A stretch of DNA of 32,055 bases from Anaerolineales bacterium (GCA_030018695.1 JASEHI010000030.1:1-32055); one strand, 5' to 3'; positions 7,189-14,744 are shown, numbered from the stretch's first letter. The notes: generated by a model not told the origin, from the letters alone. Translations and numbers: made by a program.

Positions 7189-7234
7189 TGGCAAAAAGAA
7201 AGTGCGTCGCACCATATTCATAGGCTTTTAAAAA

Positions 7235-7290
7235 CGTTTGCACGTCAGAACGTTCGAACGTTCCAACGTGCAAACGTGCAAACGTGCAGA
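7235..7290. repeat. Period-8 CGTNNNAA tandem array
   Basis: Seven consecutive 8-bp units in strict phase (consensus CGTGCAAA / CGTTCGAA), starting just after the cysS stop codon in the minus direction. The array contains the palindrome AACGTTCGAACGTT and can fold on itself (ACGTTTGCACGT with ACGTGCAAACGT), so it may act as a 3' hairpin of the cysS message. Confidence 0.85.
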
Positions 7291-7293
7291 CGT

Positions 7294-8715
7294 TTATTTC
7301 CAATGCCACATCGTGCCGTCTTTGCCATCCTCAATCGTCACGCCCAGGGCGGCGAGTTTATCGCGGATCACATCCGAAAGCGCCCAGAGTTTCTGCTTGC
7401 GCAGTTCGGCGCGGATTTCGAGCAGCAGATCTATGAATTGGTCCGCGCCGGCCGCGCCGGTCTTTTCAGCGAGTTTCAGGCCGAGGACGGAGGTCAGCGT
7501 GCGCAGCGTCTTCTGGGCAGGCTGGAGTTGTTCGTCAGTCGCGCCCGCGTCGCGGGCGGTGTTGACCGCGCGCACCAAGTCGAAGAGCTGCCCCAGCGCG
7601 CCGGCGGTGTTGAAGTCGTCATCCATTGAGTCGGTAAAGGCTTGTTGGGTTGCCTCGGCCTGTGCATCGAGAGCGGTCAACGCTTCGGGCGAGGCGCCGG
7701 TCGAAGATGGCGCGGCCGGCCGAAATCCCTGCCCTGAGCCGTGTCGAAGGGCGGATTTGATCCGCTCCAGACCCTGTTCGGCGGAATCCAGCACCTCGTC
7801 GTTGAACGTCAACGGGGCGCGATAACTCCCGTTCAGCACCAGCATGCGCATCACGTCGCCGTCGCGTTTGGCGAGAAAATCCTGGATGGTGACCAGGTTG
7901 CCGAGCGACTTGGACATCTTCTCGCCGCCGAGTTGCAACATGCCGTTGTGCAGCCAGTAGCGGGCGAAGGGCTTGCCGGTGAAGGACTCGGACTGGGCGA
8001 TCTCGTTTTCGTGGTGCGGGAAGATGAGGTCGTTGCCGCCGCCGTGGATGTCTATTTGCTCGCCGAGTTCGTGCAGGGTCATCGCCGAGCACTCGATGTG
8101 CCAGCCGGGGCGGCCTTTGCCCCAGGGCGAATCCCAGGCCGGTTCGCCGGGCTTGGCGGTCTTCCACAGGGCAAAGTCCATCGGGTGTTCTTTGAGTTCT
8201 TCGACTTCGATGCGCGCCCCGGCTTGCATATCCTCCAGTTTGCGGCCGGAGAGTTTGCCGTAATCGGGGCCTTTGGTGACGCGGAAGTACACGTCACCGT
8301 TGGCAGCCGCGTAGGCGCAGCCCTTTTCGATCAGGCCCTGGATCATGGCAAGGATTTTGTCCATCGTCTGCGTGGCGCGCGGGTTGGCGCTGGCCGGCAG
8401 GATGTTGAGGTCGTCGAGGTGGTGAGCGAAAGCGCGGATGAGGCTCTCGCCGAGAGCGAACGGGTCCAGGCCGAGGGCGTTGGCGCGGTTGATGATTTTG
8501 TCGTCCACGTCGGTGATGTTCATCACGTGGTGGACTTTGTAGCCGCGATATTCGAAGTAGCGGCGGATGACATCGAAAACGATGGCCGACATGGCATGGC
8601 CGACGTGCGCGTCGGAATAAACCGTCGGGCCGCAGACGTACATTTTGACGACGCCCGGCTCGAGGGTCTGGAAATCTTCCTTCTTGCGGGACAAAGTATT
8701 ATAAATGCGCAGCAT
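7294..8715 (-). CDS. cysS: Cysteinyl-tRNA synthetase
   Basis: A 473-residue class I aminoacyl-tRNA synthetase charging tRNA-Cys. The N-terminus shows [16 protein letters not shown], with the zinc ligand Cys28 and the HIGH-like HVGH. Further zinc-site segments are [10 protein letters not shown] and [18 protein letters not shown] is the KMSKS loop. [13 protein letters not shown] is also diagnostic. The DALR anticodon-recognition part follows. Around residues 320-345 there is a low-complexity insertion ([20 protein letters not shown]) whose DNA contains a mini-palindrome at 7731-7752. AGGAGC precedes the ATG. A period-7 array and a 35-bp gap separate it from the upstream PIN-TRAM gene, a pairing that fits co-transcription. 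Confidence 0.97.
   Translation of the reverse strand: MLRIYNTLSRKKEDFQTLEPGVVKMYVCGPTVYSDAHVGHAMSAIVFDVIRRYFEYRGYKVHHVMNITDVDDKIINRANALGLDPFALGESLIRAFAHHLDDLNILPASANPRATQTMDKILAMIQGLIEKGCAYAAANGDVYFRVTKGPDYGKLSGRKLEDMQAGARIEVEELKEHPMDFALWKTAKPGEPAWDSPWGKGRPGWHIECSAMTLHELGEQIDIHGGGNDLIFPHHENEIAQSESFTGKPFARYWLHNGMLQLGGEKMSKSLGNLVTIQDFLAKRDGDVMRMLVLNGSYRAPLTFNDEVLDSAEQGLERIKSALRHGSGQGFRPAAPSSTGASPEALTALDAQAEATQQAFTDSMDDDFNTAGALGQLFDLVRAVNTARDAGATDEQLQPAQKTLRTLTSVLGLKLAEKTGAAGADQFIDLLLEIRAELRKQKLWALSDVIRDKLAALGVTIEDGKDGTMWHWK
7731..7752. repeat. Mini-palindrome inside the cysS coding region
   Basis: GCCCTGAGCCGTGTCGAAGG followed by GC, related to the copy at 3502-3520, lies in frame inside cysS and encodes part of a Gly/Ser/Pro-rich insertion in the helical DALR region. 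It seems to have been added without breaking the gene. Confidence 0.55.
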
Positions 8716-8728
8716 ATTTCGCTCCTGA

Positions 8729-8756
8729 GTTACTGCTCACTGAATACTGATCACTT
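8729..8756. repeat. Period-7 NTCACTG tandem array
   Basis: Four 7-bp units (GTTACTG, CTCACTG, AATACTG, ATCACTT) fill the gap between the PIN-TRAM stop codon, which falls within the array, and the cysS ribosome-binding site. Confidence 0.6.
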
Positions 8757-9806
8757 CTCATCCGGCCTTGCAAAGATCATCCTTCCGGCTGCCGTTTGCA
8801 AGACCTTGGTCACTGTAACGTTAATTTCGCGGTTGAGGTACTTGTTTCCGTTTTCGACGACGACCATCGTGCCATCTTCCATGTAGCCCACGCCTTGCCC
8901 GGATTCTTTGCCCTCCTGGATCACGTTCACGACCAGCGGTTCGCCAGGCAAGACGACCGATTTGACCGAGTTGGCCAGCTCGTTGATGTTCAGGATCGGC
9001 ACGCCCTGCAACTCGGCGATGCGGTTCAGGTTGTAGTCGTTGGTCAGGATGGGACATTTCATCTGCCGCGCCAGAATGACCAGCTTATCGTCCACCTCGC
9101 GCACGCCCTCCACGTCAACATCGCTGATGCGGACGACGACCGATGACGCTTTCTGTAATTCGGAGAGTACTTCCATGCCGCGCCGTCCACGCTGGCGGCG
9201 CAGGCTGTCTGGCGAATCGGCAATATACTGCAGCTCGTTGAGCACAAAGCGCGGGATAAGCAGTGTGCCGGGCAGGAAGCCGGTCTTGGCGATATCGGCC
9301 ACGCGCCCGTCAATGATGACACTGGTATCCAACAGGATGGTGCGGGTCTGCTGCGACCACTTGGGGGCAGCCCCATTCTCATGGCGGGAAGTTATCACTC
9401 CCAGGATATTGGCAATGTCATTCTGGCGCATGACAAATAAGGAAACGCCAAAATAGCTAAAGATCAGCACGCCGATGAAAGGCAGGGTATCCCCCAGGGG
9501 AGAAGGGAGCAATGAAAGCGGGAAGGCCAACAAGGCCGCGATCACCAGTCCGGCGAGCAGACCGATCAGGCCGGAAAACAAGGTTTCTGCGGATTGTTTT
9601 CCAAGCATGGCGCGCAAAGCCAGCATCGGACGCGTGGTCAGGTATGGCGTCATGACCAGCCCGAACAACATCCCGACCAGGCTGACCGCGAAGACGTAAA
9701 TTATCTGTTGTTCACCGAGGTCTCTTCCCAACCAGCTTCCCCCGTACAATCCCAGCAACGCAAAGACGACCATCCCAAGAAGACGGGCAATAAAATTAGT
9801 GCTCAC
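8751..9806 (-). CDS. Membrane PIN-TRAM domain protein (YacL-like)
   Basis: A 351-residue integral membrane protein of the PIN-TRAM (YacL/PilT-N) type. Residues 1-135 hold about four hydrophobic helices. The PIN nuclease domain follows, with acidic residues in LLDTSVIIDGR, FVLNELQ, EVDDKLVILAR and LTNDYNLNRIA. The C-terminal TRAM domain includes VVNVIQEGKESGQGVGYMEDGTMVVVENG. The family is conserved in Gram-positive bacteria and Chloroflexota; an RNA-directed nuclease role at the membrane is inferred from the domains and not proven. The start is GTG at 9806, with AAGGAG at proper spacing. cysS follows 35 bp later and is probably in the same transcript. Confidence 0.9.
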   Translation of the reverse strand: MSTNFIARLLGMVVFALLGLYGGSWLGRDLGEQQIIYVFAVSLVGMLFGLVMTPYLTTRPMLALRAMLGKQSAETLFSGLIGLLAGLVIAALLAFPLSLLPSPLGDTLPFIGVLIFSYFGVSLFVMRQNDIANILGVITSRHENGAAPKWSQQTRTILLDTSVIIDGRVADIAKTGFLPGTLLIPRFVLNELQYIADSPDSLRRQRGRRGMEVLSELQKASSVVVRISDVDVEGVREVDDKLVILARQMKCPILTNDYNLNRIAELQGVPILNINELANSVKSVVLPGEPLVVNVIQEGKESGQGVGYMEDGTMVVVENGNKYLNREINVTVTKVLQTAAGRMIFARPDEK

Positions 9807-9952
9807 TGAATAACTCCTTTGAATAAATGCGGATGATACGATAATGTCGCATTCCCCACCCGAAGAGGAAAGGTGGGGCGTCCAGCAAATGAAATTAAGA
9901 CAGTATTAAAGAATTACAGTCTCATAATAGCACGCTTGACACGAGCCGTCAA

Positions 9953-9972
9953 TTGCCGAAGGCCTACTCGGT
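9953..9972. repeat. 20-bp dispersed repeat, copy 1
   Basis: TTGCCGAAGGCCTACTCGGT is identical to 14770-14789. The core CCTACTCGGT occurs a third time within coaBC (20857-20866). This copy lies six bases before the left target duplication of the transposon-like element. Confidence 0.7.
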
Positions 9973-9978
9973 AGCCCT

Positions 9979-10170
9979 GTGGGAATCTTATGGCTTTCTC
10001 AAAGTCGCGGACTTTTAACGCGAATGCCGCGAATGGGCGAATTACGCGAATATTAATGGGTTTATTCGCGTCATTCGCTTATTCGCGCAATTCGCGTTTG
10101 GTTTTTTTGTCTCCTCACTGTGAGAATCCGATTCTGTCAGGGAAACATGAGAAAGCCATAGTGGGAATCT
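9979..10170. mobile_element. MITE-like element (9989-10160) with 13-bp TIRs and 10-bp target duplication
   Basis: The element spans 9989-10160 (172 bp). TATGGCTTTCTCA at 9989-10001 is the exact reverse complement of TGAGAAAGCCATA at 10148-10160. The sequence GTGGGAATCT directly abuts both ends (9979-9988 and 10161-10170), the mark of a target-site duplication. Inside, 10017-10051 and 10064-10098 form a 35-base hairpin with 30 of 35 positions paired, made of repeated GCGAAT words around a 12-base loop. No open reading frame for a transposase is present, so movement would need an enzyme acting in trans. The family is not assigned. Confidence 0.88.
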
Positions 10171-10227
10171 CCGTGATGGGGAGGAGATAAGGATTTTTGG
10201 ATGGCGTATTATTCCAGTCCGGTTTTT

Positions 10228-10425
10228 TTACCTTCTATATCGCAGGATGTAGATGAATACGCCCAGGGCAATCAAGAACGCAAGAATGGCTACCCCGGCA
10301 AGTACCACCCGTCCAGGTTTCACGCTGCTCGTGTAAGATTCTGTTGGCCCGGCTATGGCGCTGACATCCGGCGCCTGGCCGCTCGGGTTGACTCCAATAC
10401 CTCCCTTTTGCGCTGTGTACAGCAA
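10228..10425 (-). CDS. Possible small single-span membrane protein
   Basis: A 65-residue open frame with a TTG start. Its C-terminal half reads KPGRVVLAGVAILAFLIALGVFIYILRYRR, a convincing transmembrane helix with positively charged ends; the N-terminal half is polar (SGQAPDVSAIAGPTESYTSS). That pattern is more protein-like than chance and is unlike the shadow frames nearby. No clear ribosome-binding site precedes it, so it may also be the remnant C-terminus of a larger tail-anchored protein. It would be transcribed divergently from lpdA. I do not recognise a family. Confidence 0.4.
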   Translation of the reverse strand: MLYTAQKGGIGVNPSGQAPDVSAIAGPTESYTSSVKPGRVVLAGVAILAFLIALGVFIYILRYRR

Positions 10426-10456
10426 TTCCCGTTTTGGGTTTTGGGCTGTTTACGTG

Positions 10457-10462
10457 TATACT
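10457..10462 (+). promoter_or_regulatory. Candidate -10 box of lpdA
   Basis: TATACT lies 26 bases before the lpdA ATG, leaving a short leader that contains the AAGGAG ribosome-binding site. No clear -35 box. Confidence 0.4.
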
Positions 10463-10488
10463 TGGTACCCTCACACCAAGGAGTTCCT

Positions 10489-11895
10489 ATGAGCACTTAC
10501 GACCTCATCGTCATCGGCGCCGGGCCTGCGGGCTACGTCGCCGCCATTCGCGCCGCGCAGCTCGGGCAGAAGACCGCCATTGTGGATAAGCAATGGCTGG
10601 GCGGCGTGTGCCTGAACGTGGGCTGCATCCCATCCAAGGCGCTGCTGCGGAATGCAGAAGTGGCGCACATCCTGCGCGAACGCAGCAAGGAATTTGGCTT
10701 TTCGTTCGAAAACCTGCAATTGGATTTTCCCGCAGCCGTCAAACGCTCGCGCCAGGTGTCGGATAGACTGGTCAAAGGCATTGGCTTTTTGATGAAGAAA
10801 AACAACATCGTCGTCCAGATGGGAACGGCGAAACTGACGGCGAAGGATACTGTGGCTGTCTCTGACAAAGATGGCAAAACCACCGAACTCAAAGCCAAGA
10901 ATATTATCGTGGCGACAGGTGCATCAGCCGCCGTCCCTACGGCGTGGAAAGTGGACGGCGAGAAGGTCGTCACCTATCTCGAAGCCATCCAACAGGAGAA
11001 ACTGCCCAAGTCGGCGGTCATCATCGGCGCGGGGGCGATCGGCGTCGAGTTTGCCACCGTATGGAATGCTTATGGCTCAGAGGTGACGCTGGTGGAGATG
11101 CTGCCGCGCCTCGTCCCGCTGGAAGATGAAGAAGTCTCCGCCGAGTTGGAGAAGGCCTTCAAGAAGCGCGGCATTAAAGCGCTGGCCGGGCATAAGGTCG
11201 AATCGGTCGAGGCGGCCGGAACAACGAATGGGGGCGTGAAGGTGACGGTATCCGCTAAAGGGGAGACAAAAGTCCTCGAAGCGGAGCAGGCCCTGGTCGC
11301 GATCGGCTTCCGGCCCAATTCCAAAGGACTGGGGCTGGAGGAAGTCGGCGTCAAAATCTCGGAGCGCGGCTTCATCGTCATTGACGAAAAAATGGCGACG
11401 GACGTGCCGGGCATCTGGGCCATCGGCGACGTGACCGGCAAACTGATGCTGGCGCACGTCGGCTCGGCGCAGGGGATTGTCTGCGCTGAGAATATTGCCG
11501 GGCAAGAAACGGTCGCGCTGGATTACGAGATGATGCCGCGCGCCACCTACAGCCAGCCGCAGATCGCCTCGTTTGGGTTGAGCGAGGCGCAGGCCAGGGA
11601 GCGCGGCTTCACGGTGAAAGTTGGGCGTTTCCCGTTCCAGGCGAATGGCAAGGCGCTCGGACTGGGCGATTACGCCGGTTGGGTGAAGATCATCGTGGAT
11701 GAGCAGTACGGCGAAATCCTGGGCGCTGCGATGATTGGCCCGGAAGTGACCGAGCTGCTGCCCGAACTGACTCTGGCGCGCATGATGGAACTGACCCCGG
11801 CCGAGATCGCCCGCAACGTCCATGCCCACCCGACGCTCTCGGAGGCGCTGATGGAAGCCGCGCACGCAACAGCAGGGAGTGCGATACACATTTAG
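10489..11895 (+). CDS. lpdA: Dihydrolipoamide dehydrogenase (E3)
   Basis: A 468-residue pyridine nucleotide-disulfide oxidoreductase. FAD binding is shown by YDLIVIGAGPAGYVAAIRAAQLG, the redox-active disulfide by GGVCLNVGCIPSKAL, NAD binding by SAVIIGAGAIGVEFATVW, the second FAD motif by GIWAIGDVTG, and the C-terminal interface with the catalytic His by HAHPTLSEALMEA. It reoxidises dihydrolipoyl groups of 2-oxo acid dehydrogenase or glycine-cleavage complexes with NAD+. The ATG at 10489 is chosen because AAGGAG precedes it and the FAD fold begins at once; the open frame runs 96 codons further upstream without protein-like content. No E1/E2 genes are nearby, so the partner complex is encoded elsewhere. 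Confidence 0.96.
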   Translation: MSTYDLIVIGAGPAGYVAAIRAAQLGQKTAIVDKQWLGGVCLNVGCIPSKALLRNAEVAHILRERSKEFGFSFENLQLDFPAAVKRSRQVSDRLVKGIGFLMKKNNIVVQMGTAKLTAKDTVAVSDKDGKTTELKAKNIIVATGASAAVPTAWKVDGEKVVTYLEAIQQEKLPKSAVIIGAGAIGVEFATVWNAYGSEVTLVEMLPRLVPLEDEEVSAELEKAFKKRGIKALAGHKVESVEAAGTTNGGVKVTVSAKGETKVLEAEQALVAIGFRPNSKGLGLEEVGVKISERGFIVIDEKMATDVPGIWAIGDVTGKLMLAHVGSAQGIVCAENIAGQETVALDYEMMPRATYSQPQIASFGLSEAQARERGFTVKVGRFPFQANGKALGLGDYAGWVKIIVDEQYGEILGAAMIGPEVTELLPELTLARMMELTPAEIARNVHAHPTLSEALMEAAHATAGSAIHI

Positions 11896-11973
11896 AGCAA
11901 GTGACCATCGCTCCCACACCAGCCAGTTGCGCTCCATGCGAAAAAAAGGTAAGATAGTGCCAGGAACAATACG

Positions 11974-12294
11974 ATGCCTGCAAATATCAAACGCCTGCTG
12001 AGAGAGTTGAAACAAGGGCTTGTCCGTATTTACGGAGAGCGATTGAAGGCTGTGATCCTCTACGGCTCCTACGCGCGCGGGGATTATGATACCGAGTCCG
12101 ATATAGATGTATTGGTAGTGCTGAAAGATTATAAGCAATACGGCAGGGAAATTGACCGCACAGGCGAACTGATTTGCAGCATGTCACTGGATTACGGCGT
12201 AACCGTCAGCCCCATTTTCATGCGGGACCGCGATTGGGTCAAGGGAGAAAAACCCCTATTGCGAAATGTCCAGGCAGAAGGAGTTCGTATATGA
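11974..12294 (+). CDS. MNT-type nucleotidyltransferase (antitoxin-like)
   Basis: A 106-residue minimal nucleotidyltransferase. The GS-x10-DxD active-site motif is present as VILYGSYARGDYDTESDIDVLVV at residues 28-50. In MNT/HEPN modules the MNT protein can inactivate the HEPN ribonuclease by AMPylating it, so this would be the antitoxin. CAGGAA precedes the ATG, and a TAAGAT -10-like box lies at 11950-11955. The stop codon overlaps the next start by four bases (ATGA at 12291-12294), showing a coupled operon with the HEPN gene. The motif is intact, unlike the HEPN partner in the second module near 23.7 kb. Confidence 0.88.
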   Translation: MPANIKRLLRELKQGLVRIYGERLKAVILYGSYARGDYDTESDIDVLVVLKDYKQYGREIDRTGELICSMSLDYGVTVSPIFMRDRDWVKGEKPLLRNVQAEGVRI

Positions 12295-12668
12295 AAGAAG
12301 ATACTCGTCTATGGATGGTAAGAGCAGGAGAGGCAATTGATGCAGCCGGTGTCTTGGTCGAAAAAGGGTTTCTGGCCGATGCTATCAGCCGGGCTTATTA
12401 CGCCATTTTTTACATTGCCGAAGCACTGCTGAATGAGAAAGGTTTGCATTTCAGCAAGCACGGCGGCGTGCATGGAGCCTTTGGCGAACATTACGTCAAA
12501 TCGGGGATCTTCGCTGCAAAATATCACAAGTGGCTGCTCAAGGCTTTTAGCCGCCGCATTGCTGGCGACTACGATCCATCCATACGCTTCAAATCAGACG
12601 AAGCGAGAGAAATGATTCAACAAGCAGGGGAATTCTTACAGGCTGCTAAGAAATACTTGGGAGAGTAA
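12291..12668 (+). CDS. HEPN domain protein, toxin-like partner of the MNT protein
   Basis: A 125-residue HEPN-fold protein (PF05168-like). The signature SRAYYAIFYIAEALLNEKG lies at residues 29-47, followed by HGGVHGAFGEHYVKSG and an ALxR-like helix. HEPN proteins of this kind are putative ribonucleases held in check by the co-encoded MNT nucleotidyltransferase. The ATG at 12291 overlaps the MNT stop codon; the open frame extends upstream but only through MNT sequence in another frame. AAGGAG precedes it within the MNT gene. A 6-bp-stem hairpin (TTCGCG/CGCGAA, 12674-12691) follows the stop. Toxicity is inferred from context only. Confidence 0.86.
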   Translation: MKEDTRLWMVRAGEAIDAAGVLVEKGFLADAISRAYYAIFYIAEALLNEKGLHFSKHGGVHGAFGEHYVKSGIFAAKYHKWLLKAFSRRIAGDYDPSIRFKSDEAREMIQQAGEFLQAAKKYLGE

Positions 12669-12726
12669 GAAGATTCGCGAAGAGGCGCGAAATAACAGTC
12701 CCGCGGCGAGAATGTCCACGGGGCTG

Positions 12727-12755
12727 TTGACTTTCTATACAATGTCTTGTATGAT
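12727..12755 (+). promoter_or_regulatory. Sigma-70-type promoter with internal operator palindrome
   Basis: TTGACT (12727-12732) and TATGAT (12750-12755) are separated by exactly 17 bases. ATACAA-TGTC-TTGTAT (12737-12752) is a perfect inverted repeat inside the spacer that overlaps the -10. It suits autorepression by the AbrB-type protein encoded downstream. Confidence 0.7.
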
Positions 12756-12801
12756 GGTATTGAAATCTCAGGAATTCAAGATTTCAGAAAGCGAGAAGGC
12801 C

Positions 12802-13023
12802 ATGTCTGAATATCTTTTGGTGCGCACCAACGGGCAGATCACTCTGCCCGCTGTAACTCGCCGCAAGGCCAATGTAAAAAAAGGCGATTTGCTCCAGGCA
12901 GTGGTCGAACAAGATGGCTCCATTCGTCTGGTGCCTAAAACTGCCGTTGACCGGACGCTGGCAGAAAAATACCAGTTGGAAGATATCGCCTGGGCGATGA
13001 AGCAGAAGGGCGAGAAGAAGTGA
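12802..13023 (+). CDS. AbrB/SpoVT-type DNA-binding protein, orphan antitoxin-like
   Basis: A 73-residue protein. MSEYLLVRTNGQITLPAVTRRKANVKKGDLLQAVVEQDGSIRLVPK is a swapped-hairpin AbrB domain, followed by a short tail (VDRTLAEKYQLEDIAWAMKQKGEKK) of the kind that contacts a toxin in VapB-type antitoxins. The ATG at 12802 follows GAGAAGG; the open frame begins at 12712 inside the promoter. No PIN or other toxin gene follows: the next gene is glpD, 30 bp on. It may be a solitary regulator, possibly of glpD, or an antitoxin that lost its partner. Confidence 0.82.
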   Translation: MSEYLLVRTNGQITLPAVTRRKANVKKGDLLQAVVEQDGSIRLVPKTAVDRTLAEKYQLEDIAWAMKQKGEKK

Positions 13024-13053
13024 GCCGCGTTATCATTGTATGTGAAAGTCATT

Positions 13054-14721
13054 ATGAACCGAGAACAAATCTTTCAAGCTCTTCGCAAGAATCCTGAAAT
13101 CTCCGTTCTGATCATCGGCGGCGGGATCAACGGCGCGGGAGTGCTCCGCGACCTGGCCGCCAATGGCGTGGACACACTGCTGATTGACCGCGCTGACTTT
13201 TGCTCGGGCGCAAGCGCGGCCTCCTCCCACATGGCGCACGGCGGCATCCGCTATCTCGAAAATGGGGAGTTCCGCCTGGTGCGTGAGGCGGTGCAGGAAC
13301 GCAACCGTCTGATCGAAAATGCGCCCCACCTCGTCCGCCCGCTGCCCACCACCATCCCCATCTTCAAGGTCTTTTCGGGCCTCCTGAACGCTCCGCTCAA
13401 ATTTCTTGGCTGGCTGGAAAAGCCTTCCGAACGCGGCGCGCTGGTCATCAAGATTGGCTTGATGCTCTATGATGCTTTCACACGCGGCCAGGGTACCGTC
13501 CCGCGGCATCAATTCCGCAATCGCGCCGCATCGCTGAAACTCTGGCAGCGTCTGAATCCCCAAATCCGCTACACCGCCACCTACTACGATGGCGCCATCT
13601 TCAGTCCCGAACGCCTGACCGTCGAACTCATCCTGGATGCCGAAGCGGAGGGAAAACACGCCCACGCCCTCAATTACGTCTCGCTCAGCGGGATCAACGG
13701 GAACACGGTCACACTGAAAGACGAAATGACCGGTTCGACGTTCGACGTTCGACCGCAGTTGATCATCAACGCTGCCGGCCCCTGGATTGACGCCTCCAAC
13801 CGGACCCTCGGCCTGTCGACGCGTTATATCGGCGGTACCAAAGGCTCACACCTGATTCTCGACCATCCCGAGCTGCGCGCCGCCATCGGCAAAAACGAAT
13901 TCTTCTTCGAAAACGAGGATGGCCGCATTGTGCTGATTTTCCCGCTGGGCGACAAAGTGTTGATCGGCACCTCCGACACCCCCATCGAAAATCCCGATGA
14001 AGCCCGCTGCACGGATGACGAAGCGGATTATTTTATCGCCATGCTAGAGCGCGTCTTTCCGGATATCAAAGTCGGGCGCGAGCAGATAGTTTTTCGCTTT
14101 TCAGGCGTGCGTCCATTGGCCTATTCGAAGGCCAAAATGGCCGGACAAATTACTCGCGACCACCACATTCAGGAAGATAAACTGGGCGAAATTGGGGTTT
14201 ATTCATTGGTTGGCGGCAAGTGGACGAGTTATCGCGCCTTCTCCGAGCAGGTGACTGATAAGGCGCTGGCATTCCTGGGCCGCGAACGAAATCGGGATAC
14301 GCAGCAATGTCCTATCGGCGGCGGCAGGGATTATCCCTGGACGGGTTACGCCCAGGTTCAGTTCATGAAAACCATCCACCTGCCGGCGCCGTGGCCCAAG
14401 ATTCTTTTCAACCGATACGGAACGCGGGCGAAGGATGTCGCCGCGTTCATGGCTGCCGGTGAAGATGCCCAGCTAAAGCACAAGCCGGATATGACCCGGC
14501 GTGAGGTGATTTTTCTGGCGCAACATGAAAAGATCGTTCACTTGGATGACTTGCTGCTTCGCCGGACGATGCTGGCATATTTGGGCCAGTTGACCCGTGC
14601 GCTGATCGAGGAACTGGCCGATAGCCTCGGCGATTCGCTGGGCTGGTCAAAGGCGCAAAAAAATGCCGATGTTTCGCTTGCGCTCGAGATCCTGCGTGAC
14701 AGGCATGGGGTCGAAGTCTGA
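13054..14721 (+). CDS. glpD: Glycerol-3-phosphate dehydrogenase (FAD-dependent)
   Basis: A 555-residue flavoprotein of the GlpD/GlpA family. The FAD dinucleotide fold is VLIIGGGINGAGVLRDLAANG, followed by DFCSGASAASSHMAHGGIRYLENGEFRLVREAVQER, the family's substrate and FAD region. FPLGDKVLIGTSDTPIENP and the C-terminal DUF-like helical domain with DLLLRRTMLAYLGQ complete the usual length. It oxidises sn-glycerol 3-phosphate to dihydroxyacetone phosphate at the membrane, feeding electrons to quinone. Start choice is uncertain: ATG 13054 is used, but in-frame GTG 13042 and TTG 13036 lie upstream and none has a good ribosome-binding site. TATCAT at 13031-13036 could make a leaderless GTG start. 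It is 30 bp after the AbrB-type gene. Confidence 0.94.
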   Translation: MNREQIFQALRKNPEISVLIIGGGINGAGVLRDLAANGVDTLLIDRADFCSGASAASSHMAHGGIRYLENGEFRLVREAVQERNRLIENAPHLVRPLPTTIPIFKVFSGLLNAPLKFLGWLEKPSERGALVIKIGLMLYDAFTRGQGTVPRHQFRNRAASLKLWQRLNPQIRYTATYYDGAIFSPERLTVELILDAEAEGKHAHALNYVSLSGINGNTVTLKDEMTGSTFDVRPQLIINAAGPWIDASNRTLGLSTRYIGGTKGSHLILDHPELRAAIGKNEFFFENEDGRIVLIFPLGDKVLIGTSDTPIENPDEARCTDDEADYFIAMLERVFPDIKVGREQIVFRFSGVRPLAYSKAKMAGQITRDHHIQEDKLGEIGVYSLVGGKWTSYRAFSEQVTDKALAFLGRERNRDTQQCPIGGGRDYPWTGYAQVQFMKTIHLPAPWPKILFNRYGTRAKDVAAFMAAGEDAQLKHKPDMTRREVIFLAQHEKIVHLDDLLLRRTMLAYLGQLTRALIEELADSLGDSLGWSKAQKNADVSLALEILRDRHGVEV

Positions 14722-14744
14722 CAAGTGGGACATGCCAGGCGTTT

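Larger units (their letters stand above)
9807..10488. other. 682-bp mostly non-coding region
   Basis: Between the PIN-TRAM gene (minus) and lpdA (plus). It holds a 7-bp stem hairpin (9854-9860 with 9872-9878), a 20-bp word repeated at 14770-14789, the 172-bp transposon-like element (9989-10160) with its target duplications, and a possible small membrane-protein gene on the minus strand (10228-10425). Confidence 0.7.

Noticed and set aside
7741-8886. 381-codon plus-strand open frame over cysS
   Set aside because: Antisense to a well-conserved cysS. Long antisense frames are common in GC-rich genes and the translation is low in recognisable structure.
9936-9941. TTGACA as a -35 box for a plus-strand promoter
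   Set aside because: No -10-like hexamer lies 16-19 bases downstream and the MITE-like element follows; no gene starts there.
10201-10488. 96-codon N-terminal extension of dihydrolipoamide dehydrogenase
   Set aside because: It crosses the promoter and ribosome-binding site, lacks protein-like content, and the FAD fold begins right at the ATG at 10489.
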